Positions 38,661-50,830 of a stretch of 64,000 nt of DNA are shown here, one piece after another (the first letter of the stretch is position 1; every line of letters starts with the position of its first letter). Below the pieces are notes generated by a model. It saw nothing but the letters and a program-made list of their open reading frames with translations, was not told the DNA's origin and did no database searches. Source of the DNA: Benincasa hispida (Eukaryota; Streptophyta; Magnoliopsida; Cucurbitales; Cucurbitaceae); contig NC_052354.1 of assembly GCF_009727055.1 (NCBI RefSeq), positions 47,626,263 to 47,690,262 of the forward strand. Reading direction: 5' to 3'. The position numbers and the translations under genes were made by a program.

Positions 38661-39051
38661 TGTAACAACCCGACTTCTTAGGACAACTAAAAAGGGAATC
38701 GTTATTGCATGCATGCATAAATGTTCTCATTGAAGAAATAAAACAAAAAAATAAAATAAAATAATAAGATTTTGGATTACTTAAGTGTATAAAGAAACTA
38801 TTTTGACTTTGACTCAAGATTTCAAATTGTTTGACCCGAGATACCTCTTAACATGAAGTAAATAAATAAAAAAAACAAAAAAAAACATGAGAAGACATAA
38901 AGATTCAAATGCGGAAGCGTTTCTAGTTCCTTTGGCACTAACATGGATTCCTCTTGTTAGTCGCCCGAGTATCCTTGCTTTTACCTGAAAAACATATAAA
39001 GATAAAAGGTTAAGTATAAAATACTCAGTAAGTGATCCCATTACCCAGATC

Positions 39052-39878
39052 CTATGAAGCACAGACATAGATACGGCTACACAATATGGATACAATCGGA
39101 TACGACGATTCGTTAATTTCTAAAAAACCAAGATACGGATACGTCGAAGGATGCGCCATTTTTTATATATTTTTTTAATATATATTTCTAAAAAATGAAT
39201 ATACTGATACGTTGAAGATATTTTTTTTCTTCAAAAAAATCTAGGATATAGATAAATTTAGCATACAAGTTAATAACAATAGTACAAAATAGAATACAAA
39301 CACTGAAATACAATACAAAAAAAGCAACATATAAGATGTTGAAGTACAATAGTTAATAAAATGCAATAGAAAAGTGATTCACGTTGCAAAGAATAAGAAA
39401 GAGAAGATTAGAGAGAGAAGTATGAAGATAAACGAAGAAGTTATTGTTGAAGATATCCAAATGGTTTATATTTTGGTGGACCTTGTGGGGACTCAAATGT
39501 GAATTTGGAAATTAGATGATTCTAGTTTAGGGTTTGGTCATTTATTTATTTATTTTTCTTTAGTTTTGGATTTGAGTAGTGAGTTTTTTAAATAAGTTGC
39601 CTAATTTTAGATTAAGAAAGATTAAATAAGTTACTTATCTTTTTTCTTAAAGAAAAAGTACATATAGAAATAGATACATCAAATCGCGTGTCAGATACGT
39701 ATCTGAAAGTATAGATACGTCAAATCGCGTGTCAGATACGTATCTGAAAAGTATCTGAAAGTATAGATACGTCAAATCGCATGTCAGATACGTATCTGGG
39801 AAGTATCTGGAAGTATCAGTATCCGATACGTGTCTGATACTGATTCTTTGCCTCACATGAAGTATCTGTGCTTCATAG
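39052..39878. mobile_element. 827-bp non-autonomous TIR DNA transposon
   Basis: The ends are inverted repeats: left CTATGAAGCACAGACATAG, right end reading ATCTGTGCTTCATAG on the plus strand. Flanking 9-mers ACCCAGATC and GCCGGGATC agree at 6 of 9 positions, compatible with an aged Mutator-type target duplication. The interior is non-coding and includes short palindromic subrepeats of GATACGTATC type. No transposase. Confidence 0.65.
39665..39835. repeat. Subrepeat array built on ATACGTATCTGAAAGTATA
   Basis: Three to four irregular units of GATACGTCAAATCGCGTGTC plus AGATACGTATCTGAAAG lie inside the 827-bp TIR element. GATACGTATC itself is a perfect palindrome. Confidence 0.7.
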
Positions 39879-40007
39879 CCGGGATCAGGCTATGCATCCA
39901 TAAGTAGAGAATGATGGGCCTGTGGCTCAAACAATTACAACTGTCTTAGATAATGAAAAGAAAATCAAAGAACGTACTATCTTGCTTTGACTTTCATGTC
40001 TAGTGGC

Positions 40008-40345
40008 CGATTCACGTATGTCTAGCGACCTAAAGGCACACCGTCAAATATGGAAAAGTAACATGAATGTAAACCTGTCGATTCACGCATGTCTAGCGGC
40101 CCGAAGGCACACCATCAAATATGAAAAAGTAACATGAATGTGAACCTGTCGATTAACGCATGTCTAGCGGCCCAAAGGCACACCGTCAAACATGGAAAAG
40201 CAACATGAATGTGAACCTGTCGATTCACGCATGTCTAGCGGCCTGAAGGCACACTGTCAAATAGGAAAAAGTAACATGAACATGAACTTGTTGATTCACG
40301 CATGTCTAGTGGCCCAAAGGCACACCGTCAAACATGAAACTAGAC
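40008..40345. repeat. 71-bp tandem array, about 4.8 units
   Basis: Unit starts fall at 40008, 40079, 40150, 40221 and 40292, exactly 71 bp apart. Each opens with CGATTCACGCATGTCTAGCG or a near variant; the last unit is partial. Units differ by a few substitutions. Non-coding, within the LTR-like block. Confidence 0.9.
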
Positions 40346-41830
40346 TTGTTGGTCCTCTGAAATAAAACATGCATCAAGACGAGACGATAAACTACCCCAT
40401 TGGTCTAATCATACTTCAGTACTGTTTAGAAATTCAAACATGCTCATAATACTCATAAAGTATATCACAAAGACAAAATCATGCTTCTAGGGTCCACTAA
40501 TTAACTTTATAAATCTAATCTAGGCCGCTTAGTCCTATGACATTAACCACAAGTTTAGTTTAGCAACTATAGCCTAGAAAGTGAGTCCAAGATTAAATAA
40601 ATCCTCGGGGTCTAAGTCCAAAGGATAACCAACCACAACTTATATAAAACTTACCCAACTCTAAAAAATTTCCATCGAAAAGAATGGTCTCTTTCTTGAT
40701 AGCAATGCCCAAAAATCTTCCAACATCCTAATCCTGAAAGTCCACACAATGGGTATTAACCAAAATTGCTTCTAAAACAAAGTGACACCCATAAATCTTG
40801 AAAAACCCAATTCTTGCCCAAAATAAACCAACTCTTACCGAAACTCAAAATTTCGTAAGATTAGGCAGTGGCAGTCAGCGAACTCAACAGTGCCTGACCG
40901 GAATGACGACGGAACTCAGGCCAACGTTGATTGAAATGAACGGTTGCTTCATCGACAGATCTAGAGGTTAGGTGGTGCACAGATTGCTTCGATTGGAGGC
41001 TAGGGCAGTTGGGGAAGGCACGGTCATATCTCCAGTGTCTGGAGTCGCAAAGGAGGAAAGAGACCGACGATTTCGACGCTGATTGGCAAACGGTGTTTGG
41101 CACGAGGAAGTGGCAGCTAACGGCTAAATTGTTGGCGACGAGACGAAGTGACGGCTAGGGTTGCGGCTCTTCGCAGTTCTTGAAGGAAAACGAAAAGGAG
41201 AGGGGGCGGTGATGGGTGGGTCTGCGTGGGATCTTTAATATTAATATTGTTGTTTTCAAAACTTATTAGAGAAATATTGTTGTTTTGAAACTTATTAGAG
41301 AAATATTGTTGTTTTGGGAATTCGAAGCTAGAGGTCGAACATTGAGAACTCGACGAACAGAGAAAAACTTGGAAACAATACATAAGCCAAAACTTCAACC
41401 CTCGACAAGGAAAATCTCGCGAATCTCGCTTAGGTTGTCGAAGGTTGAAGTTTCGACACACATCCATCCTCGAGATTACAGGTTTATTACTTTTCTTTTT
41501 CCCTCATAGAGGAAATAAAGTAATGAGATGATATACTATATGTATCTGTGTACTCAAACTGCTTCTAACAACTTATGCATTTTGTTATCATTTCGAATTA
41601 GATGGAGGCTTGTTGGATTGACGTGAGGGGGTGGGGATGACTATATTTCTGGGAGCAAACTCCAGGTGAATATGAAGCGCATGGATACAAGTTATGCCTT
41701 GGAATGAAAGACAATTCCAAATTAGCTTTGTCTACGAACAAAAAAGTAGATATATAATAAAAAAAGTGTTTGTGATTGTTCCAGAAGAAATAAAAGCTAG
41801 TAATCATTAATGGAAAAATAACAACAATAA

Positions 41831-41975
41831 CAGAGAGAGCGAGAGCGAGAGCGAGATCGAGAGAGTGAGAGTGAGAGAGCAAGATCTTAGGAGAGAGCGA
41901 GATCGAGATCGAGAGAGCGAGATCTTAGGAGAGAGCGAGAGTGAGAGAGCAAGATCTTAGGAGAGAGCGAGAGTC
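41831..41975. repeat. GAGAGCGA-type low-complexity array
   Basis: Dense GAGAGCGAGA / GAGATCGAGA / AAGATCTTAGGAGAGAGCGA units, about four longer repeats ending AGATCTTAG. Mirrors the CT-rich array at 46047-46160. Confidence 0.8.
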
Positions 41976-44299
41976 TTCACTTTATTTGAACTTTCCATAG
42001 AAGAGTATAATATTTTATTATCAAAAAAGAATGAAGATCATTAAATAAAAGCAAAAAAGTAATAATATACTTATAATTGAATAATCATTAGATTATAATT
42101 GAATATATTAGATTATTATACAATAATTGAATATAATTAGACAATAAATTGAAGTATAGTGTTTAGGATATATTATGTTGATATAACTATAATATTTTGA
42201 TATATCATATAGATCATAATAAAATTGGGAATGCTTTTAATATCTATGATTATTATACTATAATAAATGCTTGAGTTTATAATATCAATTAGACAACAAC
42301 AAAATATCTGAAATATATTAGATTATATCAAAGCTACTTTCGTTGTAATATACTCTATAATTAATTTAAGCAATATCACTACATATATAGAAATAGAGAG
42401 ATGATGTGGAATTGGCATTTATTTGGGCTCACTCCTTTAGATATTATCTTATAATGAGTTTATAAATATTTACAATTTATTAATTGTAAATTTAATACAT
42501 TCTTCATATATAATTATAAACAAACATACAAATTAATTAATTACTTGAAAATAAATTATATCAGATGTATTTATTGAATACGTCATTCATAAGACAAAGA
42601 AAAGCTCCGGAAATATGAAAATAACTCTCAAATAACAAATCTCTAATAAATTCATCAAAAAATATTCGGAAGCATATAAAACTGACGAAAGATATAAATG
42701 TGATCACGATATAAATAAGTTATACAGAGAAAAAAAATACTTCATTATATGATGTGATTGCATGCACGTCGGTGAACATAAACTACTCATGGACAATGCG
42801 CGCGGCGATTGTAGACATTGTCTTAGGTGAGCAATAGCAAAGTGGAGCACTTCTCTGGACATTGTCTAGTTGAATCTGTTTACATGAGTTAAACACTTAA
42901 TGATGGATATACAAATTTGAATTTTCGCATTTCGTATTGATTTTTAAATTAAAAAATCAATAGTTAGTGAATAATGTTTACATGTAACAGCAAAATTTCA
43001 TATAACATAGACAGTAAATAAATTTGATATAATATATCATTTTTAAATGTTTTTTTCTGTGGGTTCTGTACCGGCATAAGTTTTATATGGGGTTTATTAC
43101 CGCATGCGATGGTTTCAGGGTGTCTAGTTTTTTTTCACTCCTTAATCTATGAAGGTACATTGAACTCTATAAAGACGAAGTTGAGAAAAATGAGATAATT
43201 TTAACAAAGAAAAATGGGAATTCACTCTCAGAGACTAGAATACTTAGAAAGTTTTTTAATTTTTACAACATTTTATGTATGTTTTAGTGTGAGTCTAAGC
43301 ACTATGGGTACCTATGTGCACATCCCGATGGCAGGCCAGTATCACCCTTTTTTTGAGTCCTAATGGAGAGTTGGAATGGATCGACAATAATGCTCTAGAT
43401 CAGAGATTTACTCAAATAGTACGTCTTCAATAAGAGGGACTGCTCGAAGTTGCCTAAATAAATGGCTTTTCTCAGATAACATTCTTCAAATGCGTGAACT
43501 ATTTCGAGAAAGGAAGAGCGAAATAAAGGAGACGATATGTAGCGTCAAGATAAAACCCAGGACCTTTGATCCTTGATGTTTGTACGACCAGTCCATCTTC
43601 ATCGAACCACTATGTTGTATCGGCAAGATTGCGTTAACATCACTGGGAGTATAAACTATTCTTCAGACGTCGAGGAGACCCATAGGAATTTGTATATCTT
43701 GCTCAGGAATATTAGGCTCTGCTATGGAACTCTGCTCTACCGCCTGTAACTTTTTGGTCTAGTGAAGCAGAGGCTGGCAGGCAACCAGAAGATGTGGATT
43801 ATATTGAACGAATATCGATAATGTTACATTTAGCGATAGTAAGATCGTGACATTATATCACTCATATCTGGAGAGACCAATCTTTATGATATTAAGCTGT
43901 GATCGTCTCAGTGGAGGTTATATCATGATTTTTATCATAGCGAGAGACTTCCACTAATAAGAAAGTTTACAACTGACCAAAACCTCCTATGTTAAAAAAC
44001 GCTCTGTGCCGTGAGAAAGGTACTGGTAGATTAGTATAGGGAGCATGGCTCAGAGCCACTAGTCCACGCTCTCTTTTAGCGAAGCCATCCTGCAGAATCC
44101 TCATCCTTACCCGCTAGCCATCAAGATTAGGGAGAGGAGTCAAGGTTATATGAAAGAGACTATTTATAGATATAAGTGGAGTGTTGAGACTGAACACTCA
44201 AAAGTTCCTCTAGTGAGTTGTGGTTCGTATTTTAGACCTACGAACAAATCTACTTTGAAGTGAGCAAACGACGGAAAAACCGCCATTCACTCTCCCTTG

Positions 44300-45823
44300 A
44301 GTTAAATACAAGTACATCAATGCGCGAGCATATATACTACAAATGATGGGTGGAAGTTTGCTTTCAGATAAATCAAGTCATTTTGTTCACTTGATGTTTC
44401 TGCCACTGTTAATGATGCGGGGCGGTATTCGTGAGGTGGAGCATGCTTGGCATGGTTGTATAGACAACTATGCAAAGCAACAAGACCTGAGGTTCGAGAG
44501 ATAGCTGGGCCTCTCATAGTTTTGCAACTATGGGCTTGGGAGCGATTTCCAACAATGGCTCCACAGCTACATCATGTTAATGACGCTCAGTTAGTTGGAC
44601 GAGCCTACGGTTCTCGGTATGTTGTTTTAATTCAATTTAATTTTTATATCACTGATCTAGTTAATTTAAATTCTAAATTATCAATTTAAAAATTAGGTAG
44701 AGAGACAAAATTTGTGTGACTAGGACAGCCACATATGTAGTCAACCAGTATAGATACATGTTTGATATGCTTCAACCTGAACAGGTACATTACACTAAAC
44801 CTAATTGATTATTTTATTCACATTTTTATTATATTTGTCTTTAATGTTCTCTAATATAATATTTTGTGTTTCAGGTTATTTGGGAGCCGTACAAAATTAT
44901 TGTGCATACTTTGCCTAATTTTTGTACGAATGGTTAAAACATATGGCAGACGATGAGTCGTTTCATATGTTTTCATATTGGTGAGTGGCATCTTCCTGAC
45001 AGGGTGATGAGACAATTCAGTTTTCAGCAGGATATCCCATCGCCCTGTAATACTGAACCCGTACTGAATGATATTGACCTAAGGACTGGAGATTAGTCCG
45101 AAAAAGTTGCACATTTGGTAGTGCGATGGTACTATCGTGCAAGGTTTATTGCAGTGGGGGTTTCTCTTTAACAGTTTGACACAGATGTCACTCTAGAATA
45201 TATTCATTAGTATAATAATATCACAAGGCACTACGTCACTCGTCCGGGAGTAGCTGTGGGTCATCTGATAAATGAATGAATACTATCTAATTTTTTTAAT
45301 TTAAATTTATTTTAAATATTGTCTAATTATTTTATAATTCACAGAGATCGAACAACAGTAGACTCCGTGAGGTTGCGAATGATCCGAACTAGGTTCTTGC
45401 TATATGTAGTGACACCAAAGCTATATGGAGAAAATTCATTATATGTACGATATACCTATTGTTCCTCCACCAGCTCCTAGACGTAGAGGATTGTTCGGGA
45501 AGAGGATGAGTTTGATGAGGTTGCACATAATGTGAAGAGTTGCCCCTATGACGCAGACGCAGAGTCAAACTGATTATGTTAGTCCGATGATGATGATGCC
45601 AAACATTTGGTTCAGGACATTATGACTTAGAGGCTGGTTCCTTCATCTTCATACGTGCATGGACATGGTCAGGGTGTGGAGAGTATAATGAATATTTATA
45701 TTATGAAGCGCCTGCAGAGGTACCAGAGCAACATCAAGAAGAACCCGAGCAACCTCAAGTTTGAAAGTCGACGACGACAACCAGCTCGAAAATCGACGAT
45801 GTCCGCCTTGTGGGACACATTGA
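44300..45823 (+). pseudogene. MAIN-like plant mobile domain (PMD) pseudogene
   Basis: Ordered PMD blocks are readable: RAYILQMMGGSLLSDKS, VHLMFLPLL, GGACLAWLYRQLCKATRPE, REIAGPLIVLQLWAWERFP, RAYGSR. Then come YRYMFDMLQPEQ, VIWEPYKIIV-like, ICFHIGEWHLPDRVMRQF, QQDIPSPCNTEPVLNDIDL, SEKVAHLVVRWYY, HYVTRPGVAVGHLIN and a basic C-terminus ending near RCPPCGTH at 45823. The intron between LQPEQ and VIWEP keeps GT-AG ends. In-frame stops occur at 44432 (TGA), 45094 (TAG) and 45208 (TAG), each where relatives have Trp, plus a TAA after FCTNG near 44934 and several frameshifts. PMD proteins are of transposon origin; host members act in silencing and root meristem maintenance. This copy cannot encode a full protein. 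Confidence 0.75.
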
Positions 45824-46046
45824 TTTTTGTAATTATTTTTATATAAATGAGATATTTAATTTACATTTTTTTTTATTTTTTTTATTTTATTCTTTTTAGA
45901 GTTTAAATAAAATGATAATAAAATAATAAATATTTTTAGATTTTTTTTATAAAATGAAAAATTAAAAAAAAAGAAGAAAGGATTAGAAAGAAGAAGGTGG
46001 AATGTGTAATAATTAAAAAGGAAAAAAAAAAAAGAAAATTTGTACG

Positions 46047-46160
46047 GTATTCTCGCTCTCTATCAAAATCTCGCTCTCGCTCATGCTCACGCACTCGCAC
46101 TCGCTCAAAATCTCGCTCTCTCAAACTCTCGCTGTCTCTCATAATCTCGCTCTCGAATTT
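46047..46160. repeat. CTCGCTCTCG-type low-complexity array
   Basis: Repeated ATCTCGCTCTC / CACTCGCTCAAA units; the inverted partner of the array at 41831-41975 near the other end of the Mutator-like element. Confidence 0.75.
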
Positions 46161-46567
46161 GATTGGGAAGTTCAGTGGCAAAAAGAAGGAGATTCATTAG
46201 TTCGTTATTTAGTCAGACTTGCTGAGATGACAGAATCCGTTTGAAAACAACAATATTTTCCTAAAAAAAAAGGAAGGTCGAGGGTTCAAAATTCGACCTA
46301 TCTAGGTCGAATTTTCAACCCTCGACTTATTTAAAACAACAATATTTTTATAAATAGTTTGTAAACAACAATATTTTCCTAAATAGTTTCTAAAAGTACA
46401 ATATCCTTTTAATTTTCCCGTCTGCGCGTGGCTGAGGAGAGAGAGGGAAATCCTAATTTCTTTTTTTTTTTTTTTTTTTTTTCCCTTTCCCACATGTAGA
46501 TATATAAAATATAACTTAAGACCCCTTTCCTTTTCCTTTTTAAATCCCAAATTCCCCATTCCTCTTC

Positions 46568-46568
<1 letters not shown>

Positions 46569-46592
<24 letters not shown>
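46569..46592. repeat. (TA)n microsatellite at the left edge of the duplicated block
   Basis: The first base after the N gap at 52552 also starts in (TA)n followed by the same unique sequence. This suggests that the assembly broke in this microsatellite. Confidence 0.85.
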
Positions 46593-46598
<6 letters not shown>

Positions 46599-48892
46599 GT
46601 ATATATTTCTTTTAAACTTCCATCAAACAAATTTAATTATCTCCATAGATAATCAAAATTTCAAATAATTAAATTGTATTTTAACTTAGCCAAATACATA
46701 AATCTCAATTATCCAAGTAGTCTAACATAAATTAAAAGCTTAATTACAAAAATAAATTAAAACTACAAAATAAATCGGGATATTACATATAACATATTTA
46801 TTAACGAATAAAACAATAAACAATTAAATGGAAAACACTAATTAATGACAATATATTTCATAATTAATTATTAATAAAAATAAAGAATCTCTCAAATAAT
46901 TAATATCAAATTCATTTTGATTTCCTTTAAAATACAAATTATAAATTATTATGAAAATTAAATAAGAGAGAGAATGTACTGCAAGGTTAAATTTGTCCAA
47001 AAAAAATATGTAGAAATCTAGTTAGGAAAACCGTTCAAGTTTAGGCTATTTATAAAATATCACTAATGAATTAGGTTAATCTTTCTTTAAAAAAAAAAAG
47101 AAAAAAGATTAGAGGCTCGAATTTTTCGAACAAAAAATATTTGATCATAAGTTCAAGTTAGCCTAAGTGGCATGTAACTTGTGGCCCAAAAGGAGGTTAA
47201 AGTGAAGTGTGTAAGTCCATTTGATTTAGCAAAGTTCGAAAAGTGAGGGCCTTAACTTCTGGATCATGGACAACAATCAAGCATTTTCTTTCACATTTAT
47301 GAAACATTAGTGGAATCTACTGGACAAATGTCTTAAAATTTAATAATATTTCATAACTAGATTTCAATAATATTTCAATATATTTTAATCTTTCGATATA
47401 TTCTTATTCTCTTTTAATTTTGTAATATTTTCAAATTAAAATTATATCATTTTTAGATTTAATATTAATTACATAAGAGTTTTATTTTTTGAAATATCAT
47501 TCATTACATTATTTCTTATCAATAAATTTTCAAAATATTTAATTTTTTTTCTATTAACATTTTTTTTCCGAATTTTCACCTTGCTTTTCTTATTTAATAA
47601 TTTCGATTGATATTTATTTAAAACAAAATATTCAAATTAATATTTCTTTCATTAAGAGATTTTCATTTATTTTCTTCCATATTCAAAGCGGAAAACAATC
47701 ACATCCCTATTGAGATCTCAACTATATTTAGAATATATGGTAATATACTAAAAGATGTAAATATACATCAAGTAATAAAATATATATTTTTTTTGTGTGT
47801 TTACAATATACTGAAAAACATAAATATATATTGCATATATTGTTCGGTATATATATAAGATGGTATATTGTGCAAATTGTCTTGTTCATATACTTATCAA
47901 ATATATCCTATTTTATTTCCAAAAAATTCAAATATATAATGTTGTATATATCAAATATAGTTTTTTTTCTCCTATGAAGTTTCTTGTCGATTCTTGCTTT
48001 TATTTATGAGCGCAACAATTTTCGAATTTTAAAAGAAACTTTCCTTGTGTAAATTTTAAAAAGAAAACTATTTTGAGAAGTTCATAATAGTGCGAAACTT
48101 CCTTTACATGCTTCTTTTGGTATTATTATTATTAATTTATTTAAAAACAACTTAATGTATAAGAAGTGTTGAAAAAGTAACTTGGGCTAGACATTTGTGT
48201 GTAAAATAATAACCAATTAGGATATTCATGTAAAAATATGAAAGTTTATATAGATGTGTAATTAGACTTATTTATTTACACTGTAAACCTATCAATAAAT
48301 GTTAAACTGCATGACCTTCCTTCCTTTGACCGTTGTTATACTAAAAAAAGAATAAGTAAATAAATCACATTATTGAAAAATATTATTTAATTTCCATGGT
48401 GCAAGTTCACTTTTTTTTAGTATAACAATCTAGTGCGAGAGGTTTCAACCTTTGATCTCTTACTTAAAAATATATGTTTATCATATATGTTAATTAAATC
48501 ATGCTCAAATTGGTAACAAGCTCATATTGTTATGTTTTTTTTTTCCATTTAACATAACGTTTAAAATTTGTTGTAATTAAACGACAATGTATGTAGATAG
48601 ATGTGAGATATTACACTCTTTTATATAGATAGATGTGAGATATTACACTCTTTTAGTTGGTGATAATGGTTTATCCATTAAACTATATATTAAGGCTGGC
48701 ATGGTATTTTTAATTTGTATTTTACCTGCATGTTTTGTTCGGTAAAAATGTCTGTTCACACGAGGTTTTCGGAGAAACTTGTTTCGTGGAATTTGAACTT
48801 TGTATTTGTATCAATCTCAGTATAGCAAGTACAATATCTAACACAATAAATTCTTTGATGCATTCAAAATAAACTTTAATATTTAAACTGGT

Positions 48893-49145
48893 TAATCTTC
48901 TTGAATGATCAGCCTTTGAGCTTGTTGATCTTCTGGGATGATTGGCCTTTTGGTTTATTGATCTTCTTTGGATGATCGACTTTTGGGCTTGTTAATCTTC
49001 TTGAATGATTCGCCTTTGGGCTTGTTGCTCTAATTGGATGATCAACTTTTTGGGTTGGTTGATCTTCTTGAATGATGCCCCTTTGGGTTTGATGATCTTC
49101 TTGGATGATCGGCCTTTGGGCTTGATGATCTTCTTAGAGGATCAG
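48893..49145. repeat. 33-bp tandem array, about 8 units (copy A)
   Basis: Units of the form TTGATCTTCTTGGATGATCG plus GCCTTTGGGCT, 33-34 bp each. The 11-codon period makes the opposite strand look like a Ser/Pro-rich repetitive peptide, which I regard as a shadow. Confidence 0.85.
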
Positions 49146-49480
49146 TGTTTGCACGAGATTTCCAGAGAAACTTTTTTTGTGGATTTAAACATGAGTTAGT
49201 ATCGATGTTGAAGTTGATTTGATGTGATGTATTTCGATCTCTAGTACTTGATCCTCTGATTCTCTCTCGATTGAATGCATACACTTGATGTATAGAAGCG
49301 GAGATTGTGGATGTTTCTTGAGCTTGGAGTCTTGGAAGAATGCTTGTATCTTCAAAGGACTTCAGTTTTCAAGTGTGATCAGCTTCAAGAGTTAGGGCGT
49401 CTTTTGATTGTTGGGAGAATTCTCTCTAGGTCATCTGGAGTATAAAGTTGCCGACCTCCAAACAATGAAGAGAACTTCTC

Positions 49481-49492
49481 TATTTATAGAGT
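49481..49492 (-). promoter_or_regulatory. TATA-box-like site of an LTR-like segment (copy A)
   Basis: The minus strand reads CTCTATAAATAGAGAAG, a strong plant TATA box, inside a non-coding segment that looks like LTR U3/R. The same site is at 55459-55470 in copy B. Confidence 0.45.
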
Positions 49493-50574
49493 TATCAAGT
49501 GGGGCTCGGTGGGCTTGGACTTGGTTAGTCCATGGGCTTGGCCCTTGGACCCAATTAGTTGGACTTGGGCTTGATTGATCAATTAAGCTACGGGATTTAT
49601 ATTTGATCGGGCCGGTCTGTCGGCGGTTCGGTTCAGAAGAGGAAATGATAGAAACACCGCGGGGTGAACGAAAGTGTAGTAATACTAACCGGAATAGGAA
49701 AAAAAAGACCTATATTGTCTCCTAAAGAAGTAATATATGGTCTTAAACAATCATAACGTTGTTGGTATGGAAGATGTCAAAAATTGGCTTTAAGAGAAGT
49801 TCGTTTGAATGTGGAAAATTCATGATTTCTTACCTATTATAGTAACAATATCTGTAACCGTAACGAAGTCAATGATAGGACTTCTAACTGGTTATCAACT
49901 TTCAAAGAAACCGATTATATAGATATCACCTAAGTTCTATCACCAATATCACTAAGATCCTCATATCGTGGATATCATCGATTACATGTACCCCTGATCA
50001 CTTCCTTCCCTAACCAATGTGAGATTTTGTTGGCACTCCGAAATACAACCAATCGAGTAAACTCTTTACTCAATCACGTAGCATTAGCTATGCGATCATT
50101 TAGCAAATACAACACGATCGAGTAGAACTTTTCTACACGATCAGATAGCCCAAGCTAAACGAAATTTGCTGTTGGGTGCTTTCTTTCTTTTCACTTTTCT
50201 ATTCGCTTCTTGGTTCCTTGCCTCTAATTCTCTAGGAAAACGTATATGATGGTGGGAACAGAAAAATGGTTCATTCCCTTTTTCATCTTCTTCCTTTAAA
50301 TGTCAGAAATATGGTGATAGGGAAACTAGCAACACAATCTTTGTAATCTTTTCCAGTATTCAGGAAGAGTTTCACGCAACAATTATTATTAATTATTATT
50401 ATTATTATAAAATATAATTATATAATATATTCATTGGGACGGGGAATCGGAGCGGGGACGTGGACGGGAATCTTCCATTTAGCCAACGGGGAAAAAAATT
50501 ATTCCCCCTCCTCCCCCATTCCCGTCTAATCGGAAGATTCCTTGTCCTTGCTTAACCTCCTTCTTCATATCCTT

Positions 50575-50830
50575 TGTCTTGCAGCTCAAATCCGATGATG
50601 TCCAAACCACTTTTGGAGTTTGAGGCTGGATTACGGCTTTGGTCAACATGTCAGTAAGCATTATCCAAGGTATGTATTTTATGAAAGGAGTAAACAAAAT
50701 CCTATTAGACATGGTTCCGTTCTTAAGATGAAGTTATGTCCAAATTGCCTTATCGTTTTTGGGATATGCAGTAGTAGACAGTTGTATACATTAGAACATG
50801 GTTTCCTTCCCAATAAAGATTGTTAATACT
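50575..50830. pseudogene. Copia pol debris: RNase H end (-) abutting integrase fragment (+), copy A
   Basis: The minus strand carries a copia RNase H C-terminus-like DMLTKAVIQ near 50660. The plus strand from about 50697 carries an integrase fragment whose frame is broken by extra bases (compare copy B at 56690). The opposing orientation shows a rearranged or nested history. Confidence 0.55.

Larger units (their letters stand above)
38661..41238. mobile_element. LTR-like repeat block (possible Ty3/gypsy LTR), nested insertions
   Basis: Starts with TGTAACAACCCGACTTCTTA, a form I associate with long LTRs of plant gypsy elements, including cucurbit ones. It carries tandem subrepeats (40008-40345) and GC-richer, non-coding sequence up to about 41230. 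It is split by an 827-bp TIR element. No second LTR, primer site or pol domain is seen, so it may be a solo LTR. The right end is uncertain because the Mutator-like element starts there. Confidence 0.4.
41244..46410 (+). mobile_element. Mutator-like element carrying a plant-mobile-domain (MAIN-like) pseudogene
   Basis: The ends are inverted: left has repeated AAATATTGTTGTTTT separated by AAACTTATTAGAG (41244-41320). Right has AAAACAACAATATTTT separated by TAAATAGTTT (46240-46405). Further inside, GAGAGCGAGATCGAG arrays (41831-41975) face CTCGCTCTCG-type arrays (46047-46160), also inverted. Between them is a decayed MAIN-like gene on the plus strand (44300-45823). No Mutator transposase was found, so the copy is non-autonomous. 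Linkage of the plant mobile domain with Mutator elements is established in plants. A target-site duplication was not resolved. Confidence 0.6.

Noticed and set aside
40008..40345. Regular 71-bp repeats as a CRISPR-like array
   Set aside because: The whole unit repeats with no unique spacers, and this is plant DNA; it is a minisatellite.
40861..41103. 80-codon minus-strand frame in GC-richer DNA
   Set aside because: No recognisable domain; it lies in the LTR-like block beside the Mutator-like element and has no splice or codon support.
45936..46200. Arg/Ser-rich open frames resembling SR proteins
   Set aside because: They are produced by the CTCGCT low-complexity array on both strands and have no gene structure.
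49042..49284. Repetitive Ser/Pro/Arg-rich small protein on the minus strand (also 55021-55263)
   Set aside because: It arises from the 33-bp tandem array; the 11-codon period is just the repeat length.
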